DNA from: VRUE01 sp036403515
Lineage (GTDB): Bacteria; Actinomycetota; Thermoleophilia; Solirubrobacterales; 70-9
Length of the DNA stretch: 64,000 nucleotides
Reading direction: 5' to 3'
Assembly: GCA_036403515.1 (NCBI GenBank)
Contig: DASWQV010000034.1
Location: forward strand, 124,001 to 188,000
Shown one piece after another: positions 53,370 to 61,253 of this stretch. Below the pieces are notes generated by a model, which saw only the letters and a list, made by a program, of their open reading frames with translations, did no database searches and was not told the DNA's origin. Positions within the stretch are counted from its first letter, which is position 1, and every line of letters starts with the position of its first letter. The translations under genes were made by a program, and so were the position numbers.

Positions 53370-53750
53370 ATGATCGTTGCCGCCGCGATCGCCAGCGCAG
53401 CCGTTTCGCTTACCGCCCCCACGCCTGCCACCCTGCCTGGTGACCTGGACGCTGCGGCTGCTTACTGGCACCAGAATGTGCCGGCGCGCTGCTCGACCGA
53501 GGCCGTCGGCTACGGCAAGCTGCCAAGCCGCGTACTCGGTCAGGCGACGATCCCGGACCCCGTGGAAAGTGGACCGTGCGAAATGACCATCGAACTCGGT
53601 CTCTCGAAGCGGCTCCGCTGCATGACCGTGGTTCACGAGTACGGGCACTGGCTCGGGCTAGAGCACTCAAAGAACCGGCTCAGCCCGATGTACCCGCTCA
53701 TCGACAAGGGTGCGATCGTCCCTGAGTGCGGCGTTTCAAGACCCGCTTAG
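53370..53750 (+). CDS. Small secreted zincin metalloprotease (matrixin-like)
   Basis: ATG 53370 gives 126 aa with a short hydrophobic leader (MIVAAAIASAAVSL). The zinc site HEYGHWLGLEH is a full HExxHxxGxxH followed by SPMYP, a Met-turn, as in matrixins/metzincins. A Cys pair (CSTE ... CEMT) and a third Cys (RCMTV) suggest disulfides. It is much shorter than typical matrixins, a minimal catalytic core. It converges with the PHP gene, overlapping by four bases. Confidence 0.8.
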   Translation: MIVAAAIASAAVSLTAPTPATLPGDLDAAAAYWHQNVPARCSTEAVGYGKLPSRVLGQATIPDPVESGPCEMTIELGLSKRLRCMTVVHEYGHWLGLEHSKNRLSPMYPLIDKGAIVPECGVSRPA

Positions 53751-54475
53751 GCCGCCGCTAGGGACAGTGGCTGGAGTTCGCGCAAGACGTCTGCGCAGTA
53801 GTCGTAGCCGCCAACTGTCTCTCTGTCATGGCTACCGCTGCCCAGTACCAGCGGAACGCCATGCCGCAGAAACGGCCGCAGGGTCCGCGCCGCCGGACAC
53901 CTCCAATGCTCATCGACCACGATCCGGGCATTGGACTCGGCCGCCGCAATTGCAAGCGAGTCGATCAGGTCTAGCGATACATCTCGCTCGTCGAGCCCAA
54001 GCCCCGGAAGGACGCTGAACAAATGGGCTATGACGAGGTGCTCGTGGTGGCGGACCGCGGCGAGCGTCCCGCTGACTATCCACCGGAGCACCATCTGCGG
54101 ATCGAGCTCGCCCGCCTCGATTCGTTCGCGCGTGGAGCGAGGATTCATCGGCCCGTCGGGCGACGGCGCCTGAGGACTTGCCGCGTACACCGCGTCGATC
54201 CCGTCCAGTTCGCGGGGAAGGTCAAGGCAGCCGTAGATATCGAGGACCCTTGCCTCGACCGCACAGCGCAAGACAATCGGTGTCCGCTTCCTGCTCTCTC
54301 TGATCGCGGCGACGTAGGCGGGAATCCACCTGGTGTCCTCCCGAACCTGCTCGACACAAGTGAGTTCTGTCAAGCCGATTAGCTCTGCCTCGGCGACGTT
54401 CTCCCCGATCGTGCTCGCCCCGTCCGAGAAAGTCGAGTGGACGTGCATGTCCCGGGTCAAGGCCGGCTCAGTCAT
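53747..54475 (-). CDS. PHP-domain metal-dependent phosphoesterase-like protein
   Basis: The 242-aa protein has a PHP-type N terminus DMHVHSTFSDGAS (HxH plus Asp), later acidic/His elements (RCAVEARVLD, HHEHLVIAHLF) and the C-terminal SGSHDRETVGGY, which fits the last metal ligand. PHP proteins hydrolyse phosphate esters. It overlaps the ATP-grasp gene by eight bases and is transcribed behind it, so the two probably act on one small molecule. The substrate is unknown. Confidence 0.8.
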   Translation of the reverse strand: MTEPALTRDMHVHSTFSDGASTIGENVAEAELIGLTELTCVEQVREDTRWIPAYVAAIRESRKRTPIVLRCAVEARVLDIYGCLDLPRELDGIDAVYAASPQAPSPDGPMNPRSTRERIEAGELDPQMVLRWIVSGTLAAVRHHEHLVIAHLFSVLPGLGLDERDVSLDLIDSLAIAAAESNARIVVDEHWRCPAARTLRPFLRHGVPLVLGSGSHDRETVGGYDYCADVLRELQPLSLAAA

Positions 54476-55274
54476 CGGCGAGAATGCCGTCGACGCAGAG
54501 CTTCAGCATGTTCACGCCGCTCGCCGCCACCGGCATTGCTCCTGTGAAGTACGGGTTGACCTCGAGCAGGACCGGCTCCCCGTCGGAGGCCTCCTTTACT
54601 TCGATGTTTGCCAAGGAGGTGAGTCCGATCCCCGCGGCGATTTGACGCCCGATCTTCTCCAGCCCCTCGTCGTGCACGGTGCGCCCGCTCGCCGCAGCTC
54701 CCGAGTCGCCCTGCGCCCACGGCACCACGGCAATCACCTTCCCATCGGAGCGCGCCAGGGTGGCGAGCGAATACTCGGCTCCAGGCAAGTCGTCAGCGAG
54801 CGCCGAGTCAGACACCCGTACAACTCCCCTGCAGCACCTGCGAAGCGCGCGCCTGTCGAGGCACACGCGCAACGTCTTCTCGGACGGGAGAGCGATCCTA
54901 GTGCCGATCTCGACGAAGAAGACCCGCGCGCTGGCAAGCAGCAACAGCTCGCAATCCAAAGCCGGGACCAGGACGTCGATTCGATGACGCTCGCAGAGTT
55001 CGTAGAGCAACTCGGTGTAGGAGTCTCTATGTCCCTTGGCGACCGGCAGCCGTCGGTTCTCTTCGACCAAGTTGAGACCAGGCGCGTGAGGATCGATGTC
55101 GGCCGAGAAGATGTCGAGCGTCTCCCCGTCCAGCGCCTTTATTGCCGCGACACCAGATGGACCTCCAGCTCCGGCGACGAGTACGCGTGGGGGCGTTGAT
55201 GCTTCCTGGGGGCTCGGCGCCTTGGCAGGCCCGAGCTGGCCAACCTTCATCTCCTGTCCACTATCCGCGGCCAA
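54468..55274 (-). CDS. ATP-grasp-family protein (CarB/PylC-like)
   Basis: The 268-aa protein has an N-terminal nucleotide-fold segment VLVAGAGGPSGVAAIKAL, as in the pre-ATP-grasp domain of CarB and PylC. Acceptor-side elements (DVLVPALDCELLLLA) follow, and the ATP-grasp C-terminal signature LANIEVKEASDG...VLLEVNPYFTGAMP with metal-binding Glu and Asn. The middle of the ATP-grasp fold is short, so it may be a compact or partly degenerate ligase. The true start could be Met9 (55250), next to AGGAG. A 54-bp repeat lies directly upstream. Confidence 0.75.
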   Translation of the reverse strand: MAADSGQEMKVGQLGPAKAPSPQEASTPPRVLVAGAGGPSGVAAIKALDGETLDIFSADIDPHAPGLNLVEENRRLPVAKGHRDSYTELLYELCERHRIDVLVPALDCELLLLASARVFFVEIGTRIALPSEKTLRVCLDRRALRRCCRGVVRVSDSALADDLPGAEYSLATLARSDGKVIAVVPWAQGDSGAAASGRTVHDEGLEKIGRQIAAGIGLTSLANIEVKEASDGEPVLLEVNPYFTGAMPVAASGVNMLKLCVDGILADD

Positions 55275-55281
55275 ATGGGCC

Positions 55282-55335
55282 GCACAATCCCCCGGACAGA
55301 TGAGGCGTGGCGAATATCCCCCGAAAGGACTAAGC
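55282..55335 (+). repeat. 54-bp inverted repeat, left copy
   Basis: It matches the reverse complement of 56172-56225 at 47 of 54 positions, with the invariant core GCGTGGCGAATATCCCCC. It lies between the ATP-grasp start and the 3' end of the PAS-LuxR gene. Confidence 0.85.
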
Positions 55336-55368
55336 GTTATTACCTGCTCGCTGCGTGACCGTTGACCG

Positions 55369-56055
55369 CTATGCCTCCCAGGTGATCTGCCCGGTGACCA
55401 ATGCGATCGCTACGGCATGTGCGCGGGTATGTGCTCCGAGCTTGGCCAACGCATTGTGAACATGAGACTTGACCGTCTCCGGGGAGAGGAATAGATGCCC
55501 CGCGATATCGCCGCTCTGCGGCCCGGAGGCAACCAGCGTCATGACCTCACGCTCGCGCTCCGTGAGTTGCACGCGGCCCGCTCCCTCCACCATGACTGGC
55601 GCCCACGTCGCCTCCCGGGCCAAGGCGCTCTTCGTCTGCTCGGCGGATCCCTCTTCGGGTGGGATGAAGACGGAGAGGTGGCGAGCAGGCAGCACGTTGG
55701 CCGTCGCACTGAACTCGACCGGCATTGGGCCGCGGTCCGGGACGAAGAGCTGATACCACCCCTCCGCACCCCCGCTCGCCAAGAACGCTCCCCACTGGTC
55801 CTCGAGTCTCTTGCGCTCTCCGGGAGAAGTGAACTCGTCCATCGTCCGCCAGGGGATCTCCTCCCACGCGACCCCCAACAAGTCACATGCAGCGGCGTTT
55901 CCGGTTACCCAGCGTCGCTGGTCATCCGCGATCAGCATCGGATGCCGTGAGCGCTCGAGCGCCGTCCGCAGGCGCATCGCTGCCTGCGACTCAGACTCGC
56001 CATCCGGAAAAACCCGCGCGTTGCCTCCGTTGCCGGGTGGATCAATAGAAGCCAC
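55369..56055 (-). CDS. PAS-LuxR transcriptional regulator
   Basis: GTG 56055, seven bases after AAGGAG, gives 228 aa; the longer frame to 56154 has no ribosome site. A PAS domain fills about 25-140 (RSRHPMLIADDQRRWVTGN, WRTMDEF). A LuxR-type helix-turn-helix lies at about 165-225 (LTEREREVMTLVASG, LFLSPETVKSHVHNALAKLG). No receiver domain is present, so the PAS domain is the likely input. It is the only gene between two 54-bp inverted repeats. Confidence 0.9.
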   Translation of the reverse strand: MASIDPPGNGGNARVFPDGESESQAAMRLRTALERSRHPMLIADDQRRWVTGNAAACDLLGVAWEEIPWRTMDEFTSPGERKRLEDQWGAFLASGGAEGWYQLFVPDRGPMPVEFSATANVLPARHLSVFIPPEEGSAEQTKSALAREATWAPVMVEGAGRVQLTEREREVMTLVASGPQSGDIAGHLFLSPETVKSHVHNALAKLGAHTRAHAVAIALVTGQITWEA

Positions 56056-56171
56056 CCACGAACTCCTTTTGCAATGAATCAATACATGCTGACTACTCGT
56101 TGCGTTCTGGAAGATAAGGGACGAATCCCCAGGGATGCAAGGGGATTGGGCCAAATGTCACCCTTTTGCGT

Positions 56172-56225
56172 GCCTAGCCCCTTTGGGGGATATTCGCCAC
56201 GCATCATATGTCTGGGGGATTGTGC
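56172..56225 (-). repeat. 54-bp inverted repeat, right copy
   Basis: It is the partner of 55282-55335 (47/54 identical when inverted), about 115 bases upstream of the PAS-LuxR start, so it may also act as the promoter-proximal site of that gene. Confidence 0.85.
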
Positions 56226-56623
56226 TTGTCGGACAAAGCCACAAGAGTGGGGCCTGGCAGCGAGTCGGAGATTCATCACGCCAAGGCTCTCCCGCTGGAC
56301 TCGCATACCTGGCCACGCGCCGCGCCCCCGCCACCGGCGACCGTAAGCGCGGTCCTGATAGGCGCGGGACAGGCGGCGTGTCGCCCCATCTGCTTCGCGT
56401 CGGGACGGGTCCTCTGTGGGCTCCATGGGTATGATCACAGTCATATTAGGGTACGTCGCTAACGGTACGTCGATAAATTTTTAGTTCGAGGAATTCATCT
56501 AAGACGGCGGCCGATTACATAAGTAATGTCAATCTTTAAGTTGCATTCGAACCCCCGAGCGCCTAGGCTCTATTCGACTGGTCAGTCTATGAGCATCTGA
56601 CTAGACCAACCCAACCGGCCAAA
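56226..56623. other. Gene-free regulatory interval with AT-rich island
   Basis: No gene was found. GGTACGTCG occurs twice (56450 and 56464) at 14-bp spacing, followed by an AT-rich patch with the palindrome ATTAC-ATAA-GTAAT near 56515-56528. These are probable promoter and operator elements for the HD-GYP gene. Confidence 0.45.
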
Positions 56624-56704
56624 GGAGCTGCCGGTGGATTCTTCGGGAGGCGCAACCAGACCTGTTACGAACGGCTCGACACACGAGCGGTTTGGGGTAG
56701 CTCC
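56624..56704 (+). promoter_or_regulatory. Candidate structured leader RNA of the HD-GYP gene
   Basis: GGAGCT (56624-56629) pairs with AGCTCC (56699-56704) and encloses a second helix: CCAGACC (56656-56662) with GGTTTGG (56689-56695), continuous with GCTCG-ACACA-CGAGC (56674-56688) across an 11-base bulge. It ends 45 bases before the GTG start. I do not recognise a known riboswitch class. Confidence 0.45.
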
Positions 56705-56749
56705 AGAGACAATTTTCAAGGCTGAGCGTTCGAGGAAAAGACGCGGCCG

Positions 56750-58204
56750 GTGAGTTCTTACCCGACGAGCTCAAGTCCACCCCCCCAGCCCGTAAAGACG
56801 CAGCCCGGGCTGGCGCGCATCCTGGTCACTGACGATCAGCCCGAGATGCTGCGATTGGTCGATCGGGCGCTGGCAGACCGATACCGGTGCGAATTTGCGG
56901 GCAGCGTTTCGCAGGCCCACAAGAAGCTTGCGTCTGATCGCTTTCACCTCGCCCTCTGTGACCTTCAAATGCTGGACGGCTCGGGGCTGTCCCTGGCCGA
57001 AGAAATCACCGAAGAACACCCCGAGATTGCCGTAGTCCTCATCACCGGAAAAGACGACCCCGAGGTGGCAGCAAGGGCCTTCGGGTTCGGCGGCCACGGC
57101 GTCCACGGCTACTTGGTCAAGCCGTTTTGGCCGGGCCAGCTGCTGATCACGGTGATGAATGCCCTGCGACGGCGTCAGCTCGAAGATTTCGAGAGCGCCC
57201 ATAGGCTCAACCTCGAAGAGCGCCGACAAACGATCATCGACATGGCGCCCATGCCTGTCTATGTAAAGGATGAGGACCTCCGCTACGTCTTCGCAAACGC
57301 GCAGGCGGATGATCTGGCAGGGCTGGAGAGAGGCAAGCTGCTGGGCCGAACCGACGAGGCGATCATGAGCGCCGAGGCTCTGGCCCTCACCCGCACCGTT
57401 CATCGGCAGATCCTCGAGAAGGGCACGACGTACGAAGCAGAGGAAACGCTTGGGATCGGCGGTGTTGAGCGAACCTTCCAGACCGTCAAGTTCCCCCTCG
57501 TCGATGAGGACGGAAACGCCACCGCGGTCTGCGGAATCTCTACCGATGTCACCGCTCAGAAGGAGACACTTCAGCTTCGCGATGACATGGCAGTCGCACA
57601 GCAGCAAGCGATCGAGGAGCTGCGCTCCTCCCGCCTAGAGACCGTGGAACGGCTCGCCAGGGCGATCGAGTCCCACGACTTCTCCACTGGACAGCATGTC
57701 ACCCGCATGGCGGTGATCACCGTCTTTTTGGGACGCCAACTAAAACTTGACGCTGAGTTTGTGCGGCTCTTGCGCGAGGCAGCTCCGATGCACGACGTGG
57801 GGAAGATCGGCACCTCCGAAGAGATTCTCCACAAACCAGGTCCTCTGAATGACGTGGAGCGCAAAGAGATGGAGCGCCACACGGTGGTCGGCTACGAGAT
57901 ACTTGCCGACTCCCGCAGCCAGCTATTGCAGATCGCTGCCACGATCGCCCTTACTCATCATGAGCGCTACGACGGCACCGGCTACCCCCGGGGCCTAACC
58001 GGGGAAGAGATCCCGCTTGAGGGACGGATCACCGCCGTCGCCGATGTCTTCGATGCGCTTCTGAGCAACCGCTGTTACCGGCCCGCGCTAGCGGTGCCGA
58101 ATGCTGTCGAAGTCATCCGGGAAGGCAATGGGACTCACTTCGATCCCCGAATCGCGGCTCTGCTGGTCGATGGCTTGGACGAGGCGCTTTCGCTTCGCGA
58201 GTAA
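56750..58204 (+). CDS. Response regulator REC-PAS-HD-GYP (cyclic di-GMP phosphodiesterase)
   Basis: GTG 56750 gives 484 aa. The REC domain (about 22-135) has Asp28-Asp29, phospho-acceptor Asp71 (LALCDLQMLDGSG) and Lys in LVKPFWP. A PAS domain follows (about 165-280; MPVYVKDEDLRYVFANAQA), then an HD-GYP domain with MHDVGKIG (about 346) and HHERYDGTGYPRGL (about 403-416), all catalytic signatures intact. It should hydrolyse cyclic di-GMP when phosphorylated or when its PAS ligand changes. No histidine kinase is adjacent. The cyclic di-GMP riboswitch about 3.6 kb to the left is a plausible output. Confidence 0.93.
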   Translation: MSSYPTSSSPPPQPVKTQPGLARILVTDDQPEMLRLVDRALADRYRCEFAGSVSQAHKKLASDRFHLALCDLQMLDGSGLSLAEEITEEHPEIAVVLITGKDDPEVAARAFGFGGHGVHGYLVKPFWPGQLLITVMNALRRRQLEDFESAHRLNLEERRQTIIDMAPMPVYVKDEDLRYVFANAQADDLAGLERGKLLGRTDEAIMSAEALALTRTVHRQILEKGTTYEAEETLGIGGVERTFQTVKFPLVDEDGNATAVCGISTDVTAQKETLQLRDDMAVAQQQAIEELRSSRLETVERLARAIESHDFSTGQHVTRMAVITVFLGRQLKLDAEFVRLLREAAPMHDVGKIGTSEEILHKPGPLNDVERKEMERHTVVGYEILADSRSQLLQIAATIALTHHERYDGTGYPRGLTGEEIPLEGRITAVADVFDALLSNRCYRPALAVPNAVEVIREGNGTHFDPRIAALLVDGLDEALSLRE

Positions 58205-58220
58205 CCCGAGCACGTTTTTT

Positions 58221-58835
58221 TCAGCGCCCGATTTCGTGCGTCCTCAGTGCCTGGACAACGGCTCCGGTTCGTGTGTGGGCGTGCAGCTTCTCCATCGCGT
58301 TGCGGATGTGCGTTCTGACGGTCTCGGGAGCGATCGTCAAACGAGTAGCGATCTCCTCGCCCGTCAGGCCCTGCGCAAGGAAATCGAAAACCTCCCGCTC
58401 GCGTTTGGTCAGAAGCAGCGGCTTTCCGTCGACCTCGGCGTCAAGTAGAGCCCTGATTGCCGGGTCGACGTAGCGTTTTCCCTCGGCGACGAGGTCCAGC
58501 GCGTGAATCAGCTGGTCGATGCCTCCGAGCTTGAGGACAAACCCGCGGGCACCGCTCTCCAGCGCTTCGGCCAAGGTCCCGGCATCCTCGACGCCGATGT
58601 AGATCAGGATCGCGATCTCGGGCTGTTCGATCCGAAGCTCCTTGACCAAATCCAAGCCGCTTCCGTCCCGGAGTTGGATGCCGACGACAGCCACATCGGG
58701 CCGCTGCTCACGAAAGAGCTCAACGGCACCGGCAACCGTTCCCGTCGCGCCTACTGTCTTGACGCCGCGGCGCTCTAGGAGGATCTCCAATCCACCGCGC
58801 AGGGCGTCGTGAGCATCTACTAGGGCTACCTCCAT
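58221..58835 (-). CDS. NarL/LuxR-type response regulator lacking the phospho-acceptor Asp
   Basis: ATG 58835 gives 204 aa. The receiver fold is clear (MEVALVDAHDALRGGLEILL ... DVAVVGIQLRDGSGLDL ... GFVLKLGG), but the usual phospho-acceptor Asp is Gly52 and the second residue of the acidic pair is Ala8, while the late Lys is kept. The LuxR helix-turn-helix (LTKREREVFDFLAQGL, TIAPETVRTHIRNAMEKL) is intact. It is therefore probably an atypical, phosphorylation-independent regulator. It converges on the HD-GYP gene, 16 bases away. Confidence 0.9.
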   Translation of the reverse strand: MEVALVDAHDALRGGLEILLERRGVKTVGATGTVAGAVELFREQRPDVAVVGIQLRDGSGLDLVKELRIEQPEIAILIYIGVEDAGTLAEALESGARGFVLKLGGIDQLIHALDLVAEGKRYVDPAIRALLDAEVDGKPLLLTKREREVFDFLAQGLTGEEIATRLTIAPETVRTHIRNAMEKLHAHTRTGAVVQALRTHEIGR

Positions 58836-59005
58836 CCAGTGCCGGTTTACCACATGGCCAGGCACAGAAGTGTGAGGCAATCTCCCCGATCTGCGGTATG
58901 TGGCCACTCCTTCTTCCCGCCGATACCCCTCCTAAGTAGCGGCTGGCCCATGTGCGCTAGCGCCAAGGCACCGCTACCCGCCTCCCCTGAGCCAAGAAAG
59001 GCCCC

Positions 59006-60841
59006 ATGTCGCGACCTCCTTACCTCGCCCTTGCCTGCCTGATCAGCGCCTTGGGGCTGCTTGCCGCACCCTCCTTCGCCGCTGCGGCCGGAGATCTGAC
59101 GCCAAACCCAACGCAACTCGATCTCGGTACCCAGGGCATCCACCAAGGTTCGACCCCCTCGCAGTCAGTGAAGTTCGAAAACCTAACCGGCGGCGATCTG
59201 AGCGTCACCTCGGTCAGCGTCGTCGGCACGGATGCCGCGAGCTTCACCAGCAACAACGACTGCAGCTTCGTCATGGACGGCACTTCCTGCGGTGTGAGCG
59301 TCGCATTCAACCCAACGACGCCGGGGCCGAAGAGCGCCCAAATCGAACTCGTAGACGACAACGGCACCGTCATCGTTCCGCTCAGCGCGACGGGCGCGAC
59401 GGGAACTCTCTCAGGGTCTTCGCCGTCCTTCGATCCACAGCCTTATTTCTTCGGCGGCCAGGAGCGCGACGCCAATATCTCCAATCTCTCCGCGTTTGCC
59501 GTCGCGAGCACCAATGCGACCATCGCCGGCCCTGACGCAGCCTCCTTCTCGATCGGCTTCAACGGCTGCCAGTTCGTTTTGAATCCCGGCAACAACTGCA
59601 ATGTCGGGGTGAACTTCAACCCCTCGAGCGCAGGGGCCTACAACGCCCAGCTGGAACTGAGCAACGACGGAACCGACAATCCCCTGGTCATCCTCCTGAG
59701 TGCGACCGCGCTGGCGGGGCCCGACGCCGTGATCTCGCCGGCTCAGGCGGGGTTCGGGGATGTCGCCATCGGCTCGGCCTCGGCTTCGCGGGCTTTCACG
59801 ATCGAAAACGCCGGCGACTACCCGCTGCAGATCCAGCAGGTATTCGTCTTGTCAGGAACGCCACAGCTCTTCCCGATCTCCGTTAATTCCTGCAGCGCTC
59901 ACGTCCTCTCTCCGGCCGCCTCCTGCCAGCTCAGCGTGGAATTCCACCCGACTGGCACTGGAGAACGGGAGGGCACGGTCTTCGTCATCACCAACGAGAA
60001 CGGCCCGGTCGAGACCGCGTCCTTCTTCGGCTACGGGGTCGCCTCGCCGAATGGCGCCGCGACCGTAGCGGGAGCCGCCGCCGCCGGTAGTCCGCTGACC
60101 TGCGCCCCGAGCGGCTACTCCGACGGGACGACATTCGCCTACCAGTGGCAGAAGGACGGCAACCCTTTCGATGAGACCGGTCCGAAGGTCACTCCGACCG
60201 ACGCCGATGTCGGTGCTCGCTTTTCCTGCCGTGTCTCGGCGACGAACTCGGTCGGCTCGCAAACTGTTGATTCGGCCAAGAGCGCACCAATTGCGCCCAA
60301 GGACCTCTCAGGGCTCGACGGCAGCCTCGTCGACGAATCTGTCTGTCGAGCCTCGCAGGCCCCCCCTGGGCTAAAGGTGGGCACAAAGACGGTGAAGCTC
60401 AGCTACGGCAAGCCGGTCACTCCGTCTTCGACCTTTGTCCTTGACGCGCCGGGTCTCAAAATGACGGCGATGATCGACGGCCAGGCCCTGGCTCGTGGCA
60501 CCGGGCATCTCGCCCTGACGCCACGCGCTCTTCAAAGTTTCGCCAATGGCACCCACACCCTGCGGGTGAGCGCAGGGTCGCGTGAAGGTAGCTCCCAAAT
60601 CGCACTGGCGCCCTGCCACCTCGCCGTCCGCCTCGAAGGCGGTCCAAGCCGCCCTTCGAGCCTGGTTCTCTCCGCTGCCGCCGGCATGACCTCGCCCAAG
60701 GTGAGCTTGCCGGGCAAGCTGCGCCTCCACGTAAGCGCAACCGCTCTGGGCATCGCGTCGATTCAGGTCGCAGGAAACCCGCCGAGACCTTCGGGCTCAG
60801 CGGAGCGCATACCAGCGCCAATGGAATTACCGTCTCGCTAA
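59006..60841 (+). CDS. Secreted choice-of-anchor/ASH-repeat surface protein, 3' end frameshifted
   Basis: As read, 611 aa: a signal peptide (ALGLLAAPSFAAAA), then three choice-of-anchor (ASPM-SPD-2-Hydin-like) beta-sandwich repeats at about 30-340. Each has a Cys pair (NDCSFVMDGTSCGVSVAFNP, FNGCQFVLNPGNNCNVGVNF). An Ig-like domain (about 350-420; FAYQWQKDGNPF) and a C-terminal beta region follow. The last 20 residues read as arginine/proline-rich nonsense. A base missing near 60774-60780 would join the frame to 60842-61011. Probably a cell-surface or adhesive protein. Confidence 0.8.
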   Translation: MSRPPYLALACLISALGLLAAPSFAAAAGDLTPNPTQLDLGTQGIHQGSTPSQSVKFENLTGGDLSVTSVSVVGTDAASFTSNNDCSFVMDGTSCGVSVAFNPTTPGPKSAQIELVDDNGTVIVPLSATGATGTLSGSSPSFDPQPYFFGGQERDANISNLSAFAVASTNATIAGPDAASFSIGFNGCQFVLNPGNNCNVGVNFNPSSAGAYNAQLELSNDGTDNPLVILLSATALAGPDAVISPAQAGFGDVAIGSASASRAFTIENAGDYPLQIQQVFVLSGTPQLFPISVNSCSAHVLSPAASCQLSVEFHPTGTGEREGTVFVITNENGPVETASFFGYGVASPNGAATVAGAAAAGSPLTCAPSGYSDGTTFAYQWQKDGNPFDETGPKVTPTDADVGARFSCRVSATNSVGSQTVDSAKSAPIAPKDLSGLDGSLVDESVCRASQAPPGLKVGTKTVKLSYGKPVTPSSTFVLDAPGLKMTAMIDGQALARGTGHLALTPRALQSFANGTHTLRVSAGSREGSSQIALAPCHLAVRLEGGPSRPSSLVLSAAAGMTSPKVSLPGKLRLHVSATALGIASIQVAGNPPRPSGSAERIPAPMELPSR

Positions 60842-61011
60842 AGGCGCACTCGGTCCAGATCAAACATCTGCCGCCAGAAGCCGGCGTGGTGAGCGTTACC
60901 CTCAATGACGGAGCGATCACCGGGCGAGGAGGCATCGTCAAGGCCGCCGCGCAGCTCCGGGGGGACAGTGCCGCAAGTAACGCCCGCGCCCATGCGACTT
61001 GGCATCGGTAG
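60775..61011 (+). pseudogene. Out-of-frame 3' tail of the surface protein
   Basis: In the second frame the sequence continues smoothly as TFGLSGAHTSANGITVSLKA, then PEAGVVSVTLNDGAITGRGG and a stop at 61009-61011. This matches the style of the preceding domain. A single-base deletion in the GGAAACCC tract (60773-60780) explains it. Confidence 0.7.
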
Positions 61012-61253
61012 CTAGCTGTAGGTCCAAGCCCGTTGCCCACGGAGGCGTCCAAGAGTCCTGACGACAGGTCGGGCGTATCCAAGCCCGAACTCGTACATCC
61101 GCGGGTCGTCCCAGTCGATTACGTGGTCGCGCGGGCTCTCTTCCCGCTCGAAGGGGACAGTTGGCGCGGGGCGGTTTGGCCGATCGATCGGCGCGGGTAT
61201 CCGGGAGACGTTCCCCCGCTGGTGGGGCGGGGCCGTGGGACGGGAGTCACGGC

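Noticed and set aside
56079..56444. Minus-strand frame upstream of the PAS-LuxR gene and a similar peptide (MRRGEYPPKGL) in a frame over 55096-55365
   Set aside because: The peptide similarity comes entirely from translating the 54-bp inverted repeat; neither frame has other support.
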